NCBI RefSeq assembly: GCF_900116205.1
Contig: NZ_FOZS01000002.1
Coordinates: forward strand, 868,001 to 932,000
From: Halostagnicola kamekurae
Lineage (GTDB): Archaea; Halobacteriota; Halobacteria; Halobacteriales; Natrialbaceae
Reading direction: 5' to 3'
DNA length: 64,000 nt
This document shows positions 7,418 through 15,090 of this stretch, piece by piece. The notes below the pieces were generated by a model, which saw only the letters and a list, made by a program, of their open reading frames with translations, had not been told where the DNA came from and did not search any database. Position 1 is the first letter of the stretch; each line of letters starts with the position of its first letter. The position numbers were made by a program, and so were the translations under genes.

Positions 7418-8494
7418 TCAGTAGTCGTACTTCGTCTCGTAGCCACGCGGCGTCACCATCCGGTCGTCCCAGACGTAGGTCTCCTCGTTGCCGACGACGA
7501 TGGTCGTCGTCATGTCTATGATCTCACTTTCGCCGAGTTCCTCGAGTTCGCCCAGTTCCGTGATCATCACTTGCTCATCCTCGCGGCCAGCGCCGTGAAC
7601 GATGCCGACCGGCGTGTCGGGGTCGCGGTGGGTAAGCAGGATCTCACAGCACTTCTGGAAGTTCTCGCGGCGCTTGCGACTCCACGGGTTGTAGATCGTG
7701 ATGGTGAAGCTCTCGCTCGCGACCGAGTGTAGTCGCGACTCGATCTCGGGCATCGGGACTAGGTGATCCGAGAGCGAAATCGAGACGGTGTCGTTCACGA
7801 GCGGCGCGCCGAGGCGAGCCCCGCAGGACTGGGCCGCCGGCACGCCGGGGACGACCTCGAAGTCGACCATCGACGCCGTTGCGCCCTTGGATTCGATTAT
7901 CTCGAGCGCCAGTCCCGCCAGCGCGTAGACGTTGGGGTCGCCGCTGCCGACGATCGCCACGTCGTTGCCCGCGAGCGTGCGGTCGATCGCTTCTTCCGTG
8001 CGCGAGACCTCGCCGCACATCGGCGTGTCGTACAGCTCGTCGGCCGCCTCGGTGATCTCGTCGGGAATGAGATCGATGTAGGTCGTGTAGCCGACGATGT
8101 GTTCGGCCTCGAGCAGCGCGGCTTTCGCCCGTTCGGTCATCCCCTCCGGGTGGCCGGGACCGAGTCCGACCGCGATCAGTTGGCCGGGATCTGCGTCGAA
8201 GTCCTCGACCGTCGAGCCGACCTTCTCGTCGGTTTTCTCCTGCTTGCTCGAGGAACCCGAGCTCGCGCCGCACTTTGAACTCGAGGAGGCCGACGAATCG
8301 CTCGAAGAAGACGAGGACGCCCCGCATTTCGAGGTCGAACTGGATGACGAGGAGTCGCTCGAGGACGCCGATGCCGATCCGCTCGAGGCGTCCGAACTCG
8401 CGCCGCACTTCGAGGACGACTCCTCGGGTTCACTGGTCGACGCGCCACACTTGGATGCCGATTCGGTCTCGTCTGCGTTGGTGTCAGTACTCAT
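7418..8494 (-). CDS. cbiH: precorrin-3B C17-methyltransferase (CbiH), with Ser-rich SKCGAS-repeat N-terminus
   Basis: SAM-dependent methyltransferase for ring contraction and C17 methylation. The catalytic part (residues ~95-358) has the family motif GLGPGHPEGMTERAKAAL, then VGYTTYIDLI, VGSGDPNVYALAG, VVPGVPAAQSCGARLGAPL and ITIYNPWSRKR, and is the canonical CbiH of the two copies here. The first ~85 residues are an unusual Ser-rich tail with four copies of K-C-G-A-S (Cys16, 30, 57, 75). The methyltransferase fold does not explain this tail. It may bind cobalt or an Fe-S cluster (inference). It lies 6 nt after the second CbiH gene. Confidence 0.93.
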   Translation of the reverse strand: MSTDTNADETESASKCGASTSEPEESSSKCGASSDASSGSASASSSDSSSSSSTSKCGASSSSSSDSSASSSSKCGASSGSSSKQEKTDEKVGSTVEDFDADPGQLIAVGLGPGHPEGMTERAKAALLEAEHIVGYTTYIDLIPDEITEAADELYDTPMCGEVSRTEEAIDRTLAGNDVAIVGSGDPNVYALAGLALEIIESKGATASMVDFEVVPGVPAAQSCGARLGAPLVNDTVSISLSDHLVPMPEIESRLHSVASESFTITIYNPWSRKRRENFQKCCEILLTHRDPDTPVGIVHGAGREDEQVMITELGELEELGESEIIDMTTTIVVGNEETYVWDDRMVTPRGYETKYDY

Positions 8495-8500
8495 TGGCTG

Positions 8501-9394
8501 TTAGAAGTTGTCGACGTCACGCCCGCCGCGGGGGGTGACGAGGTAGGTTCGGTCGTCGTTCTCCCAGGTCTCGGTCTCGTGATTGCCGATGATCAGCGAG
8601 GTTCCCATTCCGGAAACCTTGTCGTCGTGGGCCGCGGCCTCGCCGAGGGTGGTGATGAAGTGGTCCTCGCCGTTCCGGCCGGCGTCTTCGCGGCCGGCGT
8701 CGTTGACGATGGCCACGGCGGCGTCGTCGATCCGCTCCTCGCGGACGATCTCGACCGCCTTCTCGTAGTTCCGCCAGCAGTTGTAGAGGACGATCACGAA
8801 GTCGCTGATCGCCGCCGCGCGAAGTTTCTCCTCGATTTCGTCCCAACCGCGCCACTTGTCCGAAAGCGAAATCGTACAGAAGTCGTTACACAGCGGCGCG
8901 CCGACGTTGGCCGCGCCGCCCAGTGCCGCCGTGAGGCCGGGGACGATCTCGATCGGCACGTCGGTCGCCCCCTCCTCCTCGGCCATCGTGAAGATGAGGT
9001 CCGATTTTCCGTAGACGGAGGGGTCGCCGCCGGAGACGTGGGCGACGTCTTTCCCCTCGCGGACGTAGTCGAACGCCGCTCGAGCGAGTTCGATCTGACG
9101 GCCCATCGACGAGCGAACGATCTCCTGTTCGAAGCCGTTCTCTCGGGTCGCGAGACCGTCGTCGTCGACCGCGTCTTCCGGCGGCAGGGTCCCGTCTTCG
9201 CGAAGGAACTTCTGATAGAGGTTGGACGCGATGACGACGTCCGCAGACTCGATAACGCGTTTGGCCTTCGCGGTCATGTGAGCCGGCAGCCCGGGGCCGA
9301 TGCCGACGACGGAGAGGGTTCCGTGGTCGTCGGGGGTGCCGCCGGTCGCGTCCGCCGTCGTATCGCCGTCGGCGGATTCGGCGTCGGAACTCAT
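8501..9394 (-). CDS. cbiH: CbiH-like precorrin methyltransferase, divergent second copy
   Basis: A 297-residue tetrapyrrole methyltransferase (VVGIGPGLPAHMTAKAKRVI; SGGDPSVYGKSDLI; IVPGLTAALGGAANVGAPL; FVIVLYNCWRNYEK; LIIGNHETETWENDDRTYLVTPRG). It is closest to CbiH, but the substrate loop reads IASNLYQKFL where CbiH usually has VGYxTYxxL. Haloarchaea usually carry two CbiH genes side by side. With no CbiD visible, this divergent copy could have taken another methylation such as C1 (inference). It overlaps cbiG by 4 nt and has a short acidic N-terminal tail typical of halophiles. Confidence 0.9.
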   Translation of the reverse strand: MSSDAESADGDTTADATGGTPDDHGTLSVVGIGPGLPAHMTAKAKRVIESADVVIASNLYQKFLREDGTLPPEDAVDDDGLATRENGFEQEIVRSSMGRQIELARAAFDYVREGKDVAHVSGGDPSVYGKSDLIFTMAEEEGATDVPIEIVPGLTAALGGAANVGAPLCNDFCTISLSDKWRGWDEIEEKLRAAAISDFVIVLYNCWRNYEKAVEIVREERIDDAAVAIVNDAGREDAGRNGEDHFITTLGEAAAHDDKVSGMGTSLIIGNHETETWENDDRTYLVTPRGGRDVDNF

Positions 9395-10386
9395 CGGCCG
9401 ATCGCCACCGTGACCTCGTTTTCGTAGCCCATCTTCTCGAGGACGAGTTCGTTCTCGGCTCCGCCGGCGATCGCGCTGGCTTCGGAGACGCCCGGCCAGC
9501 CGATCAGATCTTTCGACCGCGAGGGCGTCGGTCCCTCGTGGGCGAGTAGCGTCTCCTTGTCGAAGACGACGACGCCGAGGTCGAGTTCGTCCGCGGCCGC
9601 GAGCAAGCCCTCCTCGTCTTCCTTTCGGGTCGCCGTGCCGACGAATTCCACGTCTTCGAAGCCGTAGTCGGTTTCCTCGAGCGCTTGCTCCCAGGCGGCG
9701 ACAAAGGCGTCTTTGCTCGCGCCCGAAACGCTGCCGGTGCCCAGCACGATGCCGTCCTGCTTGTTACGCTTGAGCACCGTCACGTCGTCGCCGACGAGGA
9801 CGGCTTTGGGGCCCTCGAGTCGGGCGACGGGGCCGAGGTTTTCGTCCAGCACGGCGAGGTTGGTCTTCACGGTCGAATCGCCGTTGACCACGTGGGCGTC
9901 CATCGCCTTCGCGCGGGATTCGACTCCCTGCTTGCCGGCGGCCTCGCTCGCGGTGGTCATCGCCGGCACGGCACCCATCGTCGCCAGGTCCTGTGCGACC
10001 TGATTCGCGCCGTGGTGGCCGCCCGTGATCGGGATCGCCCACGTGAGTTCCTCGTCGACGACGCAGATTGCGGGATCCTCCCACTTGTCGTCGAGAAGGT
10101 GGGCGGTCTTTCGCATTGCAATTCCGCTCGCCATCAGGCCGATGAAGCAGTCGTACTCGCCCCAGTGCTCCTCGAAGACGTCGCCGTGATACTCGAGGAT
10201 CTCGATGCTCTCGTAGCGGTCGCCGATCTCCGCCTGAATCTCCTCGGCGGTCTCCATCTTCCGCCCGAAGGAGACGATCGCGATTTCCTCGGCGACCTCG
10301 CCGTCCGAATCGGCCGTCGAACAGTGGCCGCCGGAGTCCGATTCAGCGTCGTCCGTCGTGTCCGTGTTCTCAGTTCCTGAACTCAT
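9391..10386 (-). CDS. cbiG: cobalt-precorrin-5A hydrolase CbiG
   Basis: Opens the delta-lactone of cobalt-precorrin-5A and releases acetaldehyde. Diagnostic stretches are LMASGIAMRKTAHLL, ITGGHHGANQVAQDLA and, in the C-terminal CbiG/CobE-like half, GTGSVSGASKDAF and ATRKEDEEGLL. The length of 331 aa is usual. The first ~35 residues are an acidic tail. The gene starts 225 nt after the cbiF stop, a gap filled by a repeat-like element, and overlaps the next methyltransferase gene by 4 nt. Confidence 0.95.
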   Translation of the reverse strand: MSSGTENTDTTDDAESDSGGHCSTADSDGEVAEEIAIVSFGRKMETAEEIQAEIGDRYESIEILEYHGDVFEEHWGEYDCFIGLMASGIAMRKTAHLLDDKWEDPAICVVDEELTWAIPITGGHHGANQVAQDLATMGAVPAMTTASEAAGKQGVESRAKAMDAHVVNGDSTVKTNLAVLDENLGPVARLEGPKAVLVGDDVTVLKRNKQDGIVLGTGSVSGASKDAFVAAWEQALEETDYGFEDVEFVGTATRKEDEEGLLAAADELDLGVVVFDKETLLAHEGPTPSRSKDLIGWPGVSEASAIAGGAENELVLEKMGYENEVTVAIGR

Positions 10387-10462
10387 GTTGAAACCTCCGT
10401 CGTACTCGTAGCGAAACCGCCCTGTCCACGCGCTATGGGCCCGTCCAGACCACCGCGGGGGT

Positions 10463-10583
10463 GGGACTGAAAGGGGCCACCGCGGTCGGCCCGGTGAGCC
10501 GACGCAAGCACTGCACTGAGCGAGCGTGCGAGCGAAGGAAGCGCACAGCGAGGCGCAACCGGTCGAGCGCGGTGGGGGCTTTC
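10463..10583. repeat. inverted-repeat intergenic element inside the cbi operon
   Basis: The 225-nt gap between cbiF and cbiG holds a GC-rich element that starts GGGACTGAAAGGGGCC and ends GCGGTGGGGGCTTTC. The ends are imperfect inverted repeats (CCACCGCG facing CGCGGTGG, with AAAGGGGC facing GGGGCTTT). The interior contains many GCGAG/GCGCA words. It resembles the short dispersed palindromic elements common between haloarchaeal genes (from memory). No ORF here is credible. Confidence 0.6.
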
Positions 10584-10611
10584 GCCGTGTTCGCGGTCGC
10601 TGTACCGCAGT

Positions 10612-11523
10612 TCAGTCATCGCTCGCCTCCGGTTTGCTCGCGTTCTCGTCCGCATTCTCCGACGCGCCTCGGTTGGCCCAGTCGCCGTAGAGGAAGGATC
10701 GCTCGTAGCCCGCGCCCGTCACCGCGTCGCCGATGACGACCAGCGCGGAGGCCCGGTATCCGGCTTCCTCGACTTTGTCAGCAATCGTCCCGATATCGCC
10801 GATGATCACGTCCTCGTCGGGCCACGAGGCGTGGTAGATCACCGCGACCGGCGTCTCCGGATCGTGGTCCGCCTCGAGCAACCGGTCCATCGTGTCCCGA
10901 ACCGCGTGGGTTCCGAGGTAGATGCAGGTCGTCACGTCGCCCATCTCGACGAACTCCGAGATGTGGTCCTCCTCTGCGGTCAGGGTCTTGCCCTGGGGCC
11001 GGGTGAACGCGACGTGGTTCGACACCTCGTTCAGGGTCAACTGGGTCCGCAGCGTCGCGCTCGCGGCGAACGCGGACGTGACGCCGGGGACGAAATGGGT
11101 CGGGACGCCCTCGTGTTCCAGCGCGTCCATCTGCTCGAGCGCCGCGCCGTAGATCGCCGGGTCGCCGCTGTGGAGCCGAACCACGTTGTCGCCGTTATCG
11201 TAGGCATCGCGCATCAGCGGGATCAGCTCCTCGAGGTCCTTGCCCACCGAATTCACCAGCTCGGCGTGGGCGCAGTACTCGTCTAGAAGCTCGCTGTTGA
11301 CCAGCGAGCCGGCGTGGACGACCAGATCGGCCTCCTCGAGCAGTTCTTTGCCCGCCACGGTCAGTAGCCGCGGGTTGCCGGGGCCGGCTCCGACGAACGG
11401 GATCCCCTCCTGCTCGTCGCCGGCGCTGTGTTCGAAGATCCGGTCGTCGAGTTCCTCGCGTCGGCGCTCGCCCTGCGAGTCGATCGCATCCTGCGGATCG
11501 TCATGCGCGTTGTCGTCGCTCAT
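10612..11523 (-). CDS. cbiF: cobalt-precorrin-4 C11-methyltransferase CbiF
   Basis: SAM-dependent C11 methyltransferase. Diagnostic motifs are IPFVGAGPGNPRLLTVAG at residues ~42-59, VVHAGSLVNSELL, VRLHSGDPAIYGA, FVPGVTSAFAASATL and CIYLGTHAVRDTMD. The length is 303 aa, slightly long because of acidic tails at both ends. The start codon overlaps the cbiL stop by 4 nt, so the two are coupled. It is the last gene before the intergenic repeat element, so transcription of cbiG and later genes may be weakened or restarted there. Confidence 0.95.
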   Translation of the reverse strand: MSDDNAHDDPQDAIDSQGERRREELDDRIFEHSAGDEQEGIPFVGAGPGNPRLLTVAGKELLEEADLVVHAGSLVNSELLDEYCAHAELVNSVGKDLEELIPLMRDAYDNGDNVVRLHSGDPAIYGAALEQMDALEHEGVPTHFVPGVTSAFAASATLRTQLTLNEVSNHVAFTRPQGKTLTAEEDHISEFVEMGDVTTCIYLGTHAVRDTMDRLLEADHDPETPVAVIYHASWPDEDVIIGDIGTIADKVEEAGYRASALVVIGDAVTGAGYERSFLYGDWANRGASENADENASKPEASDD

Positions 11524-12359
11524 CGGTGACCTCCGCAGTCGCCGCCCTCACAGCCTTCGGTGTGCTCGAGGGAGACCAGTTCGTCCTCGTGCAGGTCGCG
11601 ACCGCCGTCCGCGACCGGTTCGCCGTCCGCGGTCGTCTCGTCTGCAGACGTCTCGTCCGAACCTGCCTCGTCGTCGGTTTGGAACGCGGCCGTCGCCGCC
11701 TCGATCTCGAGATCCGCCTTCTCGGCGTAGGCCAGCGTGTAGTAATCCCTCTCATCGATGTCGGTGGGATCGTCCGTAACCCGCGTATCGCCCTGCTCCA
11801 TGAACAGGCGTCGACCGTAGGTCACGTCGTAGCCCGCTTCCGCGAGGCCCTCGTGGGTCGCCGGCGCGTCGGTGACCTTGAACAGGATCATCCGATCCGG
11901 TCCGGTGGGGCTAGCGCCGTTGGCGGCTTCCCGCAAGGAGAGGCCGGCACCGGCTTCGATCTCGACGCCCATCGCGGTCGCGAAGGCCGTCACCGCGCTC
12001 ACGCCAGGGACGATCTCCAGTTCGACGTCCGGATGAAACGCGTCGATCGTCCGGCGCAGGTGGCCGAACGTCGAGTAGACGTTCGGGTCGCCCAGCGTGA
12101 CGAAGGCGACGTCGCCCGCGCGGGCGTTCGGCGCGATCTCCGCGGCGGCTTCCTTCCACGCCGCTCGCAGCTTTTCCTCATCTCTGGTCATCGGGAAGTC
12201 GAGATCCCCGATCTTCGACTCCTCGACGTGCTCGAGCGCGACCGACCGCGAGAGTCGCCCGGGTGAGTAAACCACGTCCGCATTCTCGAGGACACGCTTT
12301 CCTCGAACCGTCACGAGGTCGGCTTCGCCGGGTCCGAGGCCGATTCCGTAGAGGGTCAT
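11520..12359 (-). CDS. cbiL: cobalt-factor II / precorrin-2 C20-methyltransferase CbiL
   Basis: Adds the C20 methyl group. It starts directly with MTLYGIGLGPGEADLVTVRG, followed by VVYSPGRLSRS, FVTLGDPNVYSTFGHL, IVPGVSAVTAFATAMG and MILFKVTD, all CbiL/CobI hallmarks. The C-terminus after residue ~225 is an acidic extension ending in a Cys-containing EGCEGGDCGG tail. The gene overlaps cbiT upstream and cbiF downstream by 4 nt each. Confidence 0.95.
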   Translation of the reverse strand: MTLYGIGLGPGEADLVTVRGKRVLENADVVYSPGRLSRSVALEHVEESKIGDLDFPMTRDEEKLRAAWKEAAAEIAPNARAGDVAFVTLGDPNVYSTFGHLRRTIDAFHPDVELEIVPGVSAVTAFATAMGVEIEAGAGLSLREAANGASPTGPDRMILFKVTDAPATHEGLAEAGYDVTYGRRLFMEQGDTRVTDDPTDIDERDYYTLAYAEKADLEIEAATAAFQTDDEAGSDETSADETTADGEPVADGGRDLHEDELVSLEHTEGCEGGDCGGHR

Positions 12360-12997
12360 CGCTCGCCTCCTCGCGTCCGCGTCTCTCCGTCGCCTCCGGG
12401 TCGACCGCCATCGGCGGCGACTCTCTCGCCGTCCTCGTCGTCCGCATCCGCAGTCGCGCTCCCGACCAACATGTACACCGGATTGTCCGAATTGAAACTC
12501 GTCGCGCCGGCGAGTTCGTAGCCGTGGCTCACCTGAAATTGGACGACCTCCTCGAGCAGATCACGCTCTCGGAAGGCCTCCGTCGCCTTTCCGGCGACCT
12601 CGAGTCTCGAGACGTTCATCACCACGCGGTCGATTTCGGTCTCGACGGCGTGATCGAGGACGGCCTCGAAGTTTCGACTGCCGCCCAGAAAGAGGGCGTC
12701 GGCATCGTCGGGAAGCCCCGCGGGCGCTTCCTCGTTTCTGAGCTCGACGGCGGCCCGAAGCGAGTCCTCGTTCGCGGCGAGGTTCTTCTCCGTCGTCTCG
12801 AGGCGTCCTGCCTTTCGCTCGAGGGCGGTCACGCGGCCCGCACGCTGGGCCGCTTCGATCGTGATCGCCCCCGTACAGGAGCCGACCTCCGCGAAGTGGT
12901 CGTCTTCCTCGAGGGCGAGTTTCGAATGGACGACGGCGCGGACCTCGGCCTTCGTCGGCCCGGCCTTCGCATCGTGTGGAAGCGCGATGGGTGGCAT
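12356..12997 (-). CDS. cbiT: cobalt-precorrin-6B (C15) decarboxylating methyltransferase CbiT
   Basis: Methylates C15 and decarboxylates the C12 acetate side chain, working with CbiE. Rossmann SAM motif I is FAEVGSCTGAITIEAAQ, with DDADALFLGGSRNFEAVL and RVVMNVSRLE downstream. I choose the ATG at 12997 over the adjacent GTG at 13000 because a TTTTAG box lies at -30 to -25 of this ATG, as expected for a leaderless transcript. It is the first gene of the cbi operon and overlaps cbiL by 4 nt. The C-terminal ~35 residues are an acidic low-complexity tail. Confidence 0.93.
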   Translation of the reverse strand: MPPIALPHDAKAGPTKAEVRAVVHSKLALEEDDHFAEVGSCTGAITIEAAQRAGRVTALERKAGRLETTEKNLAANEDSLRAAVELRNEEAPAGLPDDADALFLGGSRNFEAVLDHAVETEIDRVVMNVSRLEVAGKATEAFRERDLLEEVVQFQVSHGYELAGATSFNSDNPVYMLVGSATADADDEDGERVAADGGRPGGDGETRTRGGER

Positions 12998-13021
12998 CAC
13001 CCGAGGGAACAGAAGCCATCC

Positions 13022-13027
13022 CTAAAA
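13022..13027 (-). promoter_or_regulatory. TATA-like box of the cbiT operon
   Basis: On the minus strand this reads TTTTAG, 25-30 nt upstream of the cbiT ATG, the spacing expected for a leaderless haloarchaeal transcript. It abuts an AAACAA-TT-TTGTTT imperfect palindrome. Confidence 0.55.
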
Positions 13028-13100
13028 CAATTTTGTTTGGTATAGAACAATCTGTATTGCTCATTCTGAGTTGGTATAGTACAAACTCCGTTGTTCATTC
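13025..13100. promoter_or_regulatory. operator-like array upstream of the cbi operon (two ~28-bp direct repeats plus palindrome)
   Basis: Two copies of a 28-nt sequence, 22 of 28 positions identical, start GGTATAG at 13039 and 13073 and end TCATTC at 13066 and 13100, a 34-bp period. Each contains an inverted ACAA...TTG(T) pair (ACAAT-CTGT-ATTG in the first; ACAA-ACTCCG-TTGT in the second). A third such pair (AAACAATTTTGTTT) lies next to the TATA-like box at 13025-13038. Together they look like three sites for one dimeric regulator of cobalamin genes. The regulator is unknown. Confidence 0.55.
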
Positions 13101-13160
13101 GACGGTGAACGATAGAATTTCGAGCGTGTTCGTTCGCTCGCCACTTCGACGGATGATGGT

Positions 13161-14474
13161 CTAGACGGACTCGAGGAACCGATCGAACGCCCCGCTCTCG
13201 GGGTGGACGTGGACGTAGGTTCCGAGCGACTCGTACTCGGTCAGGCCGTCGTGTTCGCCGTCGATGCCGTCCCCGCGAACCGTCTCGAACGCGAACCGGG
13301 CGTCGCCCGCCACGTCGGCGCTCGAGTAGTGGAACTCGTGACCGCGAATCGTCTCGCCCGCGTTCGCGGTCAGGGTTGCGTCGGTCGCCTCGAGCTCGAC
13401 GTGATCGAGCGCCTGATAGCGGTCGTGCATCGTCACCTCGGCGGGGAGGATGCCGGCCATCTCGCTGGTCTCGCCATCGCTCGTCGTCAGCGACTCGCTC
13501 ATCGCCATCAGTCCGCCGCACTCGCCCAGAACGGGCAGTCCCTCGCTCGCGAGGTCCCCGATTTCCGAAAGCGTTCCCGCCGACTCGAGCGCGTCGGCGT
13601 GGAGTTCGGGATAGCCGCCCGGCAGATAGACGCCGTCGGCGTCCGGGACCGGATCGCCGGCCAGCGGCGAGAACGTCACGAGTTCGGCGCGCTCGCGAAC
13701 GCGCTCGAGGGTGGCCGGGTACCGAAAGCAGAAGGCGGCGTCGTCTGCCACGGCGATTCGGGCGTCGACTGCGCGCGCAGAGTTGTCCCACTCAGCGGGA
13801 GTCTCCGGCGCGGGCGGTTCGCTCGCGACCGCGGCCAACCGCTCGGCTTCGAGCGACGCCGCGGCCTCGCGAAGCGCCTCCTTCGGGAGCACGGCTTCTC
13901 CGCCCATCTCGAGGCCGAGGTGCCGGTCGGGGATCTCGAGGTCCGAGTTCGGCGGGATCCGTCCGAAGAACTCGAGGTCGTCGGGCAACGCGTCGCGAAT
14001 GCCCTGTTCGTGGCGACCGCCGTGAGCGCGCTGGGCGACGATGCCGGCGACCTCTATGTCGCGACCGGCGGTTTCGGCGTAGCGCTGAAATCCGAGCGCC
14101 GTCGCCGCGACGCTCTCCATTCCCGCTTTGGCGTCGACGACGAGCACGACGGGCAGGTCAAGGGCTTCGGCGACCATCGCGGTGCTCGAGCCGTCGCCGT
14201 CGTACAGCCCCATGACGCCCTCGACGACGCAGATATCTCCCTCGCCGCGCTGATAGTTTCGCCGCAGTCCATCTTCGCCGCAGAGCCACAGGTCGAGCGT
14301 GCGAGACGGCCGGCCCGCGATCGCCTCGTGGTGACTCGGATCGATGAAGTCCGGCCCCGCTTTGGCGGGCTGGACCGAATAGCCGGCGTCCTCGAGCGCC
14401 TGGACGATTGCGAGTGTCGCGACCGTTTTTCCGACACCGGAACTGACGCCGCCAAGGACGAATCCGTTCATCAT
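13161..14474 (-). CDS. cbiA: cobyrinate a,c-diamide synthase CbiA
   Basis: ATP- and glutamine-dependent amidation of the a and c side chains of cobyrinate. The N-terminal dethiobiotin-synthetase-like domain has the P-loop GGVSSGVGKT (residues ~8-17), then KAGPDFIDPSHHEA and VVEGVMGLYDG. The C-terminal class I glutamine amidotransferase domain has LPGGYPELHAD, the nucleophile Cys in LGECGGLMAM (around residue 317) and the His in HVHPESGAF near the end. The 437-aa length is normal. Two Met codons head the frame (14474 and 14471). It is separated from cbiT by the operator-like region, so it is probably transcribed on its own. Confidence 0.95.
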   Translation of the reverse strand: MMNGFVLGGVSSGVGKTVATLAIVQALEDAGYSVQPAKAGPDFIDPSHHEAIAGRPSRTLDLWLCGEDGLRRNYQRGEGDICVVEGVMGLYDGDGSSTAMVAEALDLPVVLVVDAKAGMESVAATALGFQRYAETAGRDIEVAGIVAQRAHGGRHEQGIRDALPDDLEFFGRIPPNSDLEIPDRHLGLEMGGEAVLPKEALREAAASLEAERLAAVASEPPAPETPAEWDNSARAVDARIAVADDAAFCFRYPATLERVRERAELVTFSPLAGDPVPDADGVYLPGGYPELHADALESAGTLSEIGDLASEGLPVLGECGGLMAMSESLTTSDGETSEMAGILPAEVTMHDRYQALDHVELEATDATLTANAGETIRGHEFHYSSADVAGDARFAFETVRGDGIDGEHDGLTEYESLGTYVHVHPESGAFDRFLESV

Positions 14475-14635
14475 TGTACTTGCGTTCGGACAACTGAACT
14501 TGAATCCGTCGGTGGCGTCGACTGCGCGCTTCGCTTCGGTGAACGGGCGACGTGATTTCGGGAGAGCTGCTCTCGATCGGTTCGAACCACCGACGAACTT
14601 AACGGCATTGACCGGCTACGACACGTCCGATCACA

Positions 14636-14800
14636 ATGACTGAGGAACCCGAAGACCCCACTCGGCACCACCTTCGAGAAGCCCTCCGTCACATTGACGC
14701 GGCACAGGACGGGGACCTCAGAAAGACCAACGACGTCGCGCTCGAGGAGGTCGCAAAAACGGTCTCGACCGTATTGCGCGAGTACGAACAGGACGAGTGA
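14636..14800 (+). CDS. small acidic helical protein (54 aa)
   Basis: An ATG-to-TGA frame of 54 codons beginning MTEEPEDPTRHHLREALRHI and ending VSTVLREYEQDE. Codon third positions are GC-rich and the composition is typical of haloarchaeal cytosolic proteins, so I consider it real despite its size. It is predicted to be two helices, with no Cys or motif. It starts 161 nt from cbiA, divergent. Function unknown. Confidence 0.65.
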   Translation: MTEEPEDPTRHHLREALRHIDAAQDGDLRKTNDVALEEVAKTVSTVLREYEQDE

Positions 14801-15090
14801 GACTGCTGTACTCGCCTCAACCGATTACGTGAGTCGCCTTCGCAGCAAAATTTTTCAACCCCGAATAATTATCTCTCCTCTTATTTGTACTGCCCCATAG
14901 GGCGTATATATTACCGCTTCGAAAGCTGCTTACTTCCCTCCGACAACGAATAGTGTTAGACTACGACCATGTACACACGACGCGGCTCGAGTCGGTGCGC
15001 GCGTAGACAGATAGAACGAACCGCTTCGCAGCCGGCGACCGCTTCTCGAGCCGATTACCGGAAGACGCCCCGCTCCGGAGGTATCCGACT
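14801..15090 (+). promoter_or_regulatory. AT-rich intergenic region with TATA box and SD-bearing leader
   Basis: Of the 290 bases here, about 14845-14920 are markedly AT-rich for this genome and include GTATATATT at 14904-14912, a strong archaeal TATA match. If it serves the methyltransferase at 15091, the leader is about 155 nt, unusually long for a haloarchaeon. That gene has a good Shine-Dalgarno (GGAGGT at 15077-15082), consistent with a leadered mRNA. No convincing ORF lies in the leader. Confidence 0.5.

Noticed and set aside
10383..10655. 90-codon minus-strand frame in the cbiF-cbiG gap
   Set aside because: Basic, low-complexity translation arising from the inverted-repeat element, overlapping cbiF; no halophile-like composition.
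14471..14692. 73-codon minus-strand frame upstream of cbiA
   Set aside because: Arg/Ser-rich translation with no halophile bias; opposed by the better small ORF at 14636-14800 on the plus strand.
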